From Xylanibacillus composti (lineage in GTDB: Bacteria > Bacillota > Bacilli > Paenibacillales > K13), in contig NZ_BOVK01000006.1 of the NCBI RefSeq assembly GCF_018403685.1, positions 62,001 to 126,000 of the forward strand: a stretch of DNA of 64,000 nucleotides, written 5' to 3'. The translations under genes and the position numbers were made by a program. The notes under the pieces were generated by a model. It saw only the letters and a list, made by a program, of their open reading frames with translations, was not told the DNA's origin and ran no database searches. This document shows positions 57,053 to 64,000 of the stretch, one piece after another. Within the stretch, counting starts at the first letter, position 1. The number at the start of each line of letters is the position of its first letter.

Positions 57053-58810
57053 ATGAAGAAAATTTTGTCCATGTGTATCGCGTTCATTATGGCTTTGACC
57101 GTGTCGATTCAAGTATTACCCGCTTCAACGTCAGAGGCTGCACCGAAGGATCTGGTATCGCAAAACGGGCAATTGCAGGTAGTCAATGGCCAATTGCGAA
57201 ATGCAGCGGGACAGCCGTTCCAGCTTGTCGGCATTAGCTCGCACGGCTTGCAATGGTTCGGACAGTACGTAAACGAAGACAGCATGAGATGGCTTCGTGA
57301 CGATTGGGGAATTAATGTGTTCCGTGCTGCCATGTATACGGCAGAGGGCGGGTATATTACAAATCCTTCCGTGAAGGAAAAAGTGAAGGAAGCTGTTGAA
57401 GCAGCCATTGCCCTGGATCTTTATATCGTCATTGATTGGCACATTCTTCAGGATAACAATCCGAACCAATATAAAGAACAGGCCAAAGCATTCTTTGCGG
57501 AAATGTCTGCATTGTACGGACAATATCCGAACGTGATTTATGAAATTGCGAATGAGCCGAACGGCAACGTCACCTGGAACAATGATATTAAACCGTATGC
57601 GGAAGAAGTCATCCCTGTCATTCGGGCCAATGACCCGGACGGCATCGTAATCGTCGGGACCGGTACCTGGAGCCAGGATGTGCATCATGCCGCAGACAAT
57701 CAGCTGTCCTTCAGCAATGTGATGTACGCGGCGCATTTCTATGCTGGCACGCACGGCCAATTTTTGCGTGACCGCATTGACTATGCGTTGAACAAAGGGG
57801 CCGGAATCTTCGTATCAGAATGGGGAACCAGCGATGCTACCGGCGGAGGCGGCGTCTACCTGACACAATCCCAGCAATGGATCGATTTTATGAACAGCCG
57901 CAATATTAGCTGGATTAACTGGTCGCTTGCCGACAAGAACGAATCGTCCGCGGCGCTGCGGCCCGGTGCAAGTCCGACTGGCGGTTGGACCAACGCGCAG
58001 TTGAGCACCTCCGGGCAATTCGTGCGCGAACAAATCCGCAACACGTTGGGAGTTGGCGGCGGAGGACCCGTCATTCCACCGGCTCCTACAGGGCTTACCG
58101 CTTCCGCGGGCAATGGCCAAGTGACACTTTCCTGGTCCGGCTCTGTCGGAGCCAGCGGCTACAACGTAAAACGCTCCACCTCGTCCGGGGGCGGGTATGC
58201 GACAATTGCCAGCAATGTGAACGGCACGTCCTTCACGGATCAAAACGTCACAAACGGAACGACGTATTATTATGTTGTAAGCGCTGTCAACAGCTCGGGA
58301 CAGAGCGGCAATTCGGCGCAAGTGTCGGCCACGCCGCAAGCTAATAACAACGGCGGCGGTACGAGCGGCGATCTTGTTGTGCAATACCGCGTCGGCGACA
58401 CAAGCGCAACCGACAACCAAATGAAGCCGCAGCTGAATATTAAAAATAATGGAAACAGCTCCGTCAACCTATCGAATCTGAAAATCCGTTATTACTTCAC
58501 GAATGACAGCGGTAAAACGATCAACAGCTTCTGCGATTGGGCTGAGGTAGGATGCAGCAATATCTCGGTAAACTTTGTCCAAATCTCTGGAAATCAGTAC
58601 TATGCGGAAATCGGATTCACGTCCGGGGCCGGCAGTTTGAGCGCCGGGGCCCAAAGCGGGCAAATGCAGCTTCGCTTCCATTATACGGACTGGTCGAACT
58701 TCAATGAAAGCAACGACTACTCCTATGGCGGCAACCAATCATCATGGGCCGATTGGGATCGGGTAACCCTGTATCAAAACGGCAGCCTGGTATGGGGAAC
58801 AACCCCTTAA
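57053..58810 (+). CDS. Secreted GH5 endoglucanase (GH5_2-like), GH5-Fn3-CBM3
   Basis: A 585-residue endo-1,4-beta-glucanase. The signal peptide ends near STSEAAPKD (residue about 29). The GH5 barrel (about 35-335) has Glu168 in YEIANEPNG (acid/base) and Glu256 in FVSEWGTS (nucleophile), plus VIDWHI and a typical SSHGLQWFG segment near the N-terminus, as in GH5_2 Bacillus cellulases. An Fn3 module (342-429), a Gly/Asn linker and a CBM3 (440-585) of the Cys-pair type follow. It provides random internal cuts for the GH48/GH9 pair. AAAGGAG precedes the ATG. Confidence 0.95.
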   Translation: MKKILSMCIAFIMALTVSIQVLPASTSEAAPKDLVSQNGQLQVVNGQLRNAAGQPFQLVGISSHGLQWFGQYVNEDSMRWLRDDWGINVFRAAMYTAEGGYITNPSVKEKVKEAVEAAIALDLYIVIDWHILQDNNPNQYKEQAKAFFAEMSALYGQYPNVIYEIANEPNGNVTWNNDIKPYAEEVIPVIRANDPDGIVIVGTGTWSQDVHHAADNQLSFSNVMYAAHFYAGTHGQFLRDRIDYALNKGAGIFVSEWGTSDATGGGGVYLTQSQQWIDFMNSRNISWINWSLADKNESSAALRPGASPTGGWTNAQLSTSGQFVREQIRNTLGVGGGGPVIPPAPTGLTASAGNGQVTLSWSGSVGASGYNVKRSTSSGGGYATIASNVNGTSFTDQNVTNGTTYYYVVSAVNSSGQSGNSAQVSATPQANNNGGGTSGDLVVQYRVGDTSATDNQMKPQLNIKNNGNSSVNLSNLKIRYYFTNDSGKTINSFCDWAEVGCSNISVNFVQISGNQYYAEIGFTSGAGSLSAGAQSGQMQLRFHYTDWSNFNESNDYSYGGNQSSWADWDRVTLYQNGSLVWGTTP

Positions 58811-58831
58811 TCACATAGCAGGTTGCAGCAA

Positions 58832-58869
58832 AGCGAGGGCATAAGGATGAGATATGCCCTCGCTATTTC
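58832..58869 (+). terminator. Terminator after the first GH5 gene
   Basis: AGCGAGGGCATA (58832-58843) pairs exactly with TATGCCCTCGCT (58853-58864), followed by ATTTCC. Confidence 0.75.
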
Positions 58870-58908
58870 CTAGCATCCGCTATCACACATAATGGGAGTG
58901 ATTCATTG

Positions 58909-60942
58909 ATGAAGCGTACATGGCACATATGCCTCGCCTTGGCTTTACTGCTGGGGATTCTGGGGGGCGCGGCACCCGCAGGTGCGGCAGTACCCGAGAA
59001 AGACTGGCTGCACGTTCAGGGCAATCAAATTGTAAATGCCAACGGCGATCCCGTATGGTTGACAGGCGCGAACTGGTTCGGCTTTAACGCTACGGAGCGC
59101 GTATTCCATGGCTTGTGGTCAGCTAACATTGAAGATATTACAAAAGCTATGGCACAAAGGGGCATCAATATTGTTCGTGTGCCGATCTCCACACAGCTGC
59201 TGCTGGAATGGCGAGATGGACAAGCGGCGCTGGCGAGCGGTGTCAACACATACGCCAATCCGGAGTTGGCGGGAAAGACAACCCTTGAAGTCTTTGACTA
59301 CTGGTTGGAGCTTTGCGAGAAATACGGACTTAAGGTAATGCTAGACGTGCACAGCGCAGAGGCCGATAATTCGGGGCACCTTGAGCCAATGTGGTACAAG
59401 GGAGCCATCACGCCCGAGTTGTTTTATCAGGCTTGGGAATGGGTGGCAGAGCGATACAAGGATAATGACACCATGATCGCTTTCGACATTCAGAATGAGC
59501 CGCACGGCAATCAGTCGCAGAGCCCGAGAGCCAAGTGGGACGGAACTGCAGATGTTGACAATTGGAAGCATGCCTGCGAAACAGCCGGCAATCGTATTCT
59601 GGCGATTAATCCGAACGTGCTGATCCTGTGCGAAGGCATCGAGATATACCCGAAAGATGGCGCAAATTGGACATCGACGAATGAGAATGATTACTACTCA
59701 ACCTGGTGGGGCGGCAACCTGCGGGGCGTTCGCGATTACCCGATCAATCTGGGCGCGCATCAAAACAAGCTTGTATACTCCCCGCATGATTATGGCCCGC
59801 TTGTCTTCGAGCAAGACTGGTTCAAGAAGGACTTTGACAAGCAGTCGTTGACAAACGATGTGTGGAGACCGAACTGGCTGTATATTCATGAAGAGAACAT
59901 CGCGCCTCTCCTAATGGGCGAATGGGGCGGACGGTTGGGCCAAGATGCGCGGCAGGATAAATGGATGTTTGCTCTGCGCGATCTGATGATTGAGCACGGC
60001 ATTCACCACACGTTCTGGTGCATAAACCCGAATTCCGGCGATACAGGAGGCTTGCTCCTTGACAACTGGACCTCCTGGGATGAGCAGAAATATGCCATGC
60101 TAAAACCGGCCTTGTGGCAAAGCGGAGGCAAATTTGTTGGTCTGGATCATCAAATTCCGTTAGGCGGCATTGGCAGCACTACAGGAATAAGCCTTGGCGA
60201 AATGTATGGGAACGGCACTCCGAACCCGCAGCCTCCGACCGCGCCTGGAGGGTTAAGCGCTGCGGCGGGCAACAGCCAAGTATCGCTTAGCTGGAGCGCT
60301 TCTGTCGGCGCAACGAGTTACACGGTGAAGCGCGCATCAACGAGCGGCGGTCCATACACCACTGTGGCAACCGTTAGCGGAACCAGCTACACAGATACAG
60401 GCCTGATAAACGGGACAACCTACTATTATGTAGTCAGCGCAGCAAATAGCGCAGGGACAAGTGCGAATTCTGCCCAAGTTAGCGCAACGCCGCAAGGAGG
60501 GGGAAATGTACAGAGCAATCTGGTTGTCCAATACCGTACCTCCGACACGAATGCCTTTGATAATCAAATCAGGCCGCAGTTCAATATTAAGAATCTGGGG
60601 ACATCTGCAGTGGCCTTAAGCGACCTTAAACTTCGCTACTATTTCAGCAAGGAAGGCAATGCGCCGATGAATGCCTGGGTCGACTGGGCAGTGCTAGGCA
60701 GCAGCAATATCCAGACAGCCTTCACTGCAGACTATGTGGAAGTGAGCTTTACATCAGCTGCCGGCGCTATTGCGGCGGGCGGTCAGACGGGAGACATTCA
60801 GCTTAGAATGGCCAAAACAGACTGGTCTAACTTTGATGAGACGAATGATTATTCTTACAATGACGCCATGTCCTCCTATCAGGATTGGGATAAAGTGACC
60901 CTTTACTACAACAATACGCTTGTTTGGGGTATCGAACCGTAA
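58909..60942 (+). CDS. Secreted GH5 endoglucanase (GH5_1-like), GH5-Fn3-CBM3
   Basis: A 677-residue endoglucanase. The signal peptide ends near APAGAAVPE (residue about 26). The GH5 barrel (about 30-400) has Glu197 in FDIQNEPHG (acid/base) and Glu338 in LLMGEWGGR (nucleophile); GANWFGFNATE and DVHSAEADNSG fit subfamily GH5_1. A Fn3 module (442-531) and CBM3 (534-677, Cys-free type) follow. The ATG at 58909 has GGGAGTG 8 bases ahead. The gene lies 44 bases after a terminator, so it may have its own promoter in that short gap, or readthrough. Confidence 0.95.
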   Translation: MKRTWHICLALALLLGILGGAAPAGAAVPEKDWLHVQGNQIVNANGDPVWLTGANWFGFNATERVFHGLWSANIEDITKAMAQRGINIVRVPISTQLLLEWRDGQAALASGVNTYANPELAGKTTLEVFDYWLELCEKYGLKVMLDVHSAEADNSGHLEPMWYKGAITPELFYQAWEWVAERYKDNDTMIAFDIQNEPHGNQSQSPRAKWDGTADVDNWKHACETAGNRILAINPNVLILCEGIEIYPKDGANWTSTNENDYYSTWWGGNLRGVRDYPINLGAHQNKLVYSPHDYGPLVFEQDWFKKDFDKQSLTNDVWRPNWLYIHEENIAPLLMGEWGGRLGQDARQDKWMFALRDLMIEHGIHHTFWCINPNSGDTGGLLLDNWTSWDEQKYAMLKPALWQSGGKFVGLDHQIPLGGIGSTTGISLGEMYGNGTPNPQPPTAPGGLSAAAGNSQVSLSWSASVGATSYTVKRASTSGGPYTTVATVSGTSYTDTGLINGTTYYYVVSAANSAGTSANSAQVSATPQGGGNVQSNLVVQYRTSDTNAFDNQIRPQFNIKNLGTSAVALSDLKLRYYFSKEGNAPMNAWVDWAVLGSSNIQTAFTADYVEVSFTSAAGAIAAGGQTGDIQLRMAKTDWSNFDETNDYSYNDAMSSYQDWDKVTLYYNNTLVWGIEP

Positions 60943-61047
60943 AGGAGCGCTCCCTTCAAGTTTCTGCCTCCGGAGCTTCAACCCGCCGTTCATTTCCTAT
61001 ACAATAGAAGATATAGACAGAAGCTGTATAGCAGGAGGTACCTATCC

Positions 61048-61608
61048 TTGAATTATCCGAAAGCGTATGTCGACTATCTCGTTTATTTCCATGCGGCAAG
61101 AGATTACTTCGAGTGCCATGAAGTGATGGAAGAATATTGGAAGGAGCATCCGGATGATCCGTTGAAGGAAGTATGGCATGTCTGCATACAATTGGCGGTG
61201 ACGGCTTATCACGAACGAAGGGGAAACTTCGCCGGAGCGCTGAAAATGCTGAAGCAGGCACGCAGTCGCATGCGTGCAACGGGGATGCCCTTGCTTTTGA
61301 ACAAGGCTGGTCTTGACGCAGAGCGGTTGAATTCAATGACGGAGCATTGGCAGTGCAAGCTGGAGACTGCTTCTTCTGAAGGTTTGCAGGAGCAAAACGA
61401 AAGCAGGTTTGCCGACCCTGTCCTGCCAATCGTTGACCAATCGCTTCTTCAAGCAAGTCGAGCTGAAGCGGAACGCCGCGGTCTAATGTGGCTTGCGCCC
61501 AGCAGGATGGACGAAGCTTCTCTCATCCACAAGCACAAGCTGCGTGATCGCAGCGATGTGATGAAGGCTCGTCAGGAAGCCTGGCTGCGCAAACGCACAT
61601 CTGACTGA
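61048..61608 (+). CDS. DUF309 domain protein
   Basis: A 186-residue cytoplasmic protein. The N-terminal half is the helical DUF309 domain: YLVYFHAARDYFECHEVMEEYWK (the conserved H/E motif) and VCIQLAVTAYHERRGNFAGALKMLKQAR. The C-terminal half is less conserved. The TTG start follows AGGAGGTA at ideal distance. The function of the family is not known. Confidence 0.9.
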   Translation: MNYPKAYVDYLVYFHAARDYFECHEVMEEYWKEHPDDPLKEVWHVCIQLAVTAYHERRGNFAGALKMLKQARSRMRATGMPLLLNKAGLDAERLNSMTEHWQCKLETASSEGLQEQNESRFADPVLPIVDQSLLQASRAEAERRGLMWLAPSRMDEASLIHKHKLRDRSDVMKARQEAWLRKRTSD

Positions 61609-61662
61609 ACCATGCCGGCCGCGATTTTGTCGGCACTGATGAGCATTCACGCAGGGCATGAA

Positions 61663-61713
61663 GAAGGAGCTGTCCCGAAGTCATCGTATGACTTTGGAGG
61701 CAGCTCCTTCTTT
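61663..61713. terminator. Bidirectional terminator between DUF309 and carbonic anhydrase genes
   Basis: GAAGGAGCTG...GAAGTCA pairs with TGACTT...CAGCTCCTTC around TCGTA, followed by TTTCTT. It lies between converging genes. Confidence 0.9.
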
Positions 61714-61728
61714 CTTGTACTGCTCGCT

Positions 61729-62295
61729 TTAGTACTCGTAACCGTTAATGACAAGATCTAGCGCCCCGGTATGGGGATCGATGATAAGGCCGTGAACGGG
61801 TACATTCTTCGGGAGAAGCGGGTGGTTCCGGATAATCTCCACACTATTGACGACGCCATCCCGCACATTGTCGAAGCCAATAAGCCAGCGATTCAGGTGG
61901 ATGCCGGCATGCTTCAGCGTAGTGACCGTATCCTCGGCTATGCCGCGGTCATACATCTTTTGCAGCATGGTTTCAGAATTCAAGCCCGTCATCCCGCAAT
62001 CGTGGTGTCCGACGACGACAACCTCTTCCGCTTTTAGCGCGTACAGGGCAACCAGAATGCTGCGCATAATATTGCCGAAGGGCTGCAGGACGATTGCACC
62101 GGCATTCTTAATAATTTTCGCATCGCCGTTTTTCAAGTTCATCGCCTTCGGCAGCAGCTCGGTCAATCGCGTATCCATGCAAGTCAAGATAACCATCTTC
62201 TTCTCAGGAAACTTGGAAGTGGCGTACTTCTCATATTCTTTATTGACAACAAAATGTTCGTTGTGCGCCAGGATATTGTCCAAATTGCGGTTCAT
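61729..62295 (-). CDS. Beta-class carbonic anhydrase
   Basis: A 188-residue zinc enzyme that interconverts CO2 and bicarbonate in the cytoplasm. Zinc ligands read Cys39 (LTCMDTR), His97 and Cys100 (GHHDCGM); Asp41 and Arg43 form the usual catalytic dyad. The ATG at 62295 fits GAGGTG with 6-base spacing; a TTG three codons earlier does not. It lies 27 bases downstream of the HesB-like gene stop and may share its transcript. Confidence 0.95.
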   Translation of the reverse strand: MNRNLDNILAHNEHFVVNKEYEKYATSKFPEKKMVILTCMDTRLTELLPKAMNLKNGDAKIIKNAGAIVLQPFGNIMRSILVALYALKAEEVVVVGHHDCGMTGLNSETMLQKMYDRGIAEDTVTTLKHAGIHLNRWLIGFDNVRDGVVNSVEIIRNHPLLPKNVPVHGLIIDPHTGALDLVINGYEY

Positions 62296-62322
62296 GTGCA
62301 ACACCTCATTTACATTCTAATT

Positions 62323-62679
62323 TCATATGTTTTGCGCAGTGCCCGCAGACTGAAGCGTAAGATCGTTGCCGTAAATTTGCCCGCTGCTTTTCAAGACGAA
62401 GCCTTTCGTATCTTCCCGGAAGTCCAGCGTCATCTGTTCGTCGAAAAATACGGCATGACGCTTCAGCATAATAATAGGTTGAGGGCTCGCTGATTGAAGC
62501 AGGCTCGCTTCGATATAAGGCTCAGCCGGCAGCTGTTGACGCGGCAGCACCGTAAGCGCGGCAACACCGGAAACAGCGCAGCCGCACCCTTCCGAATCAT
62601 AGTGAATCCAGAGGACATCCTCTTCACTCAGCGATTGACGCAGCGATTGGGCAGCCGCGTCTGTAAGAAACATTTCCAT
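62323..62679 (-). CDS. HesB/IscA-like iron-sulfur biosynthesis family protein
   Basis: A 118-residue protein of the YneR/HesB-like type: FLTDAAAQSLRQSL, VLWIHYDSEGCGCAVSGVAAL and DFREDTKGFVLKSSGQIYGNDLTLQ. Only the CGC motif is present; the C-terminal CxC of true A-type Fe-S carriers is missing, so scaffold activity is doubtful. It starts at ATG after GGGGTG. Confidence 0.8.
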   Translation of the reverse strand: MEMFLTDAAAQSLRQSLSEEDVLWIHYDSEGCGCAVSGVAALTVLPRQQLPAEPYIEASLLQSASPQPIIMLKRHAVFFDEQMTLDFREDTKGFVLKSSGQIYGNDLTLQSAGTAQNI

Positions 62680-62836
62680 TTATACACCCCGCATTCTTGG
62701 AATGAAAAGTGATGAGACGAGTATGAGCGAATCTTGTGAGCGAGCGATCCTGCCTATTGTACCACAACTTTTTTCGTATTTCTCCCTGCATGTGTTAAAA
62801 TTTTAATCATCCACTTTCGAAGGGAGCAGATGCTGC

Positions 62837-64000
62837 ATGCATACAGATTGGAAGGAAGAGCTTGCATCATTTCGGCAATTGGTCCAAAAGATGAAATCGT
62901 ATGAAGAGGCTTTGGGCGTCATGTACTGGGATCTGCGTACAGGAGCGCCGCGCCGGGCGGTGGAGGGCCGATCCGCTGTGATCGGCATGCTGAGCGGGGA
63001 GATGTTCAAGCTCCAGACTTCCCCGGAGATGGGCAGGGCATTGCAGCGATTGTCGGCTGAAGACGTACAGCAGCAGCTGGAGCAAGTCGATCGCAAAATG
63101 GTGGAGGAGTGCAAGAAGGAATATGAAAGAAGCACCAAAATTCCACAGGACCGCTATGAGGAATTCGTTGTGCTCACCTCACAAGCCGAATCGGTATGGG
63201 AGGATGCAAAGGAAGCATCCGATTTTGCCATGTTCCTGCCTTATCTGGAGAAAATCATTGCCTATACGAAAGAGTTTATTGAACGATGGGGGTATGAGGG
63301 CCATCCGTACAACGCCTTGCTGGATCAATATGAGCCGGGCATGACGACCGGACAGCTGGATAAGGTATTTGGCGAGCTGCGTTCACGCACCGTTCCTTTG
63401 CTGCAGAAGATCGCATCTTCTCCCCACCAACCGGACAGCTCCTTCCTCAAACGCTCTTATGATAAGGAAGAACAGCGCAAGTTTAGTCATTACATACTCG
63501 AGCAGATGGGATATGATTTCGCAGCCGGACGATTGGACGAGAGCGTTCACCCGTTCGCAACCGGGCTCAATCCGGGCGATGTGCGGATCACGACGAGCTT
63601 CCGCCCCGATGATATCAGCTTCTCCTTGTTTTCGACTATTCATGAAGGCGGACATGCTTTGTATGAACAAAACCTTTCTCAGGATTTGATGGGGACGGTA
63701 TTGTGTACGGGAACTTCTATGGGAATTCATGAGTCGCAGTCGCGGTTCTGGGAAAACAAGGTAGGCCGCAGCCGGCCTTTTTGGCGACGGTACTTCAAGG
63801 AGCTGCAACAGGCATTTCCGGGCGCCTTCGACCAGGTGCAGCCGGATGATTTTTACCGGGCGATCAACGTTGTGCAGCCATCGCTCATCCGGATTGAGGC
63901 TGACGAGTTAACGTACAACCTGCATGTGATGATACGCTATGAACTGGAGAAAGCGCTGTTCGGCGGCGAGCTGCAAGCTGCGGAACTGCCAGAAGCCTGG
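62837..64000 (+). CDS. M32-family carboxypeptidase (C-terminus cut by window edge)
   Basis: The first 388 residues of a thermostable carboxypeptidase Taq-type metallopeptidase (usual length about 500). The zinc motif HEGGH lies at 269-273 (STIHEGGHALYEQ), with the downstream ESQSRFWENKVGRS segment carrying the third ligand glutamate. The first ~265 residues include the typical MYWDLRTGAPRRAVEGRS start. It removes C-terminal amino acids from peptides in the cytoplasm. AAGGGAGC precedes the ATG by about 12 bases. Confidence 0.95.
   Translation, partial: MHTDWKEELASFRQLVQKMKSYEEALGVMYWDLRTGAPRRAVEGRSAVIGMLSGEMFKLQTSPEMGRALQRLSAEDVQQQLEQVDRKMVEECKKEYERSTKIPQDRYEEFVVLTSQAESVWEDAKEASDFAMFLPYLEKIIAYTKEFIERWGYEGHPYNALLDQYEPGMTTGQLDKVFGELRSRTVPLLQKIASSPHQPDSSFLKRSYDKEEQRKFSHYILEQMGYDFAAGRLDESVHPFATGLNPGDVRITTSFRPDDISFSLFSTIHEGGHALYEQNLSQDLMGTVLCTGTSMGIHESQSRFWENKVGRSRPFWRRYFKELQQAFPGAFDQVQPDDFYRAINVVQPSLIRIEADELTYNLHVMIRYELEKALFGGELQAAELPEAW

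Noticed and set aside
62323-62679. Calling the HesB-like protein a true A-type Fe-S carrier
   Set aside because: It lacks the C-terminal cysteine pair needed for that role.

Overview
The window looks like chromosomal DNA of a Gram-positive, endospore-forming member of the Paenibacillaceae (Paenibacillus or a close relative). This rests on the mix of proteins (SLH-anchored envelope protein, fused two-GTPase dynamin, Cse60 and YdjO-like small proteins, CsoR/CopZ, multimodular CBM3 cellulases), strong AGGAGG-type ribosome binding sites, frequent TTG/GTG starts and intrinsic terminators. The genus is an inference; no rRNA or tRNA gene was seen.

Layout. 0-3 kb: a cut LysR regulator divergent from leuC-leuD (leucine biosynthesis). 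3-8.4 kb: a cell-wall amidase, a large SLH-domain protein, endonuclease III and a small unknown protein. 8.4-15 kb: a 1228-residue tandem dynamin, then a tightly overlapping SGNH hydrolase / ABC ATPase / ABC permease operon. 15-19.7 kb: topoisomerase IV parE-parC. 19.8-27.5 kb: a lipoprotein, a TPR protein, a MarR regulator, an overlapping minus-strand run (CapA-like lipoprotein, pseudouridine synthase, methyltransferase), two probable spore-type small proteins, an acetyltransferase and a phosphatase. 27.5-33.8 kb: a SWIM/SNF2 helicase pair overlapping by 4 bases, then an oxidoreductase and a thioredoxin-like protein. 33.8-42.6 kb: an MFS exporter, a copper-sensing csoR-copZ pair with visible operators, a MEDS-type histidine kinase, a membrane-anchored BsuPI-domain protein, decayed gene fragments, a gamma carbonic anhydrase and a run of small sporulation/stress proteins.

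43.4-61 kb is the most striking part: a cluster of five secreted, CBM3-bearing enzymes on one strand: GH48 cellobiohydrolase, GH9 processive endoglucanase, GH74 xyloglucanase and two GH5 endoglucanases. Together they cover exo, processive-endo and endo attack on crystalline cellulose plus removal of xyloglucan. There are no dockerins or cohesins, so this is a free-enzyme rather than a cellulosomal system. A secreted GH18 protein with six N-terminal repeats is inserted on the opposite strand between GH48 and GH9. Several leaders carry long Shine-Dalgarno-like sequences far from the start codon (resembling the Bacillus mRNA-stabilising STAB-SD) and CRE-like dyads. 61-64 kb returns to housekeeping genes: DUF309, a beta carbonic anhydrase, a HesB-like protein and a cut M32 carboxypeptidase.

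All functional calls come from reading motifs and family resemblance by eye; no database search was run.
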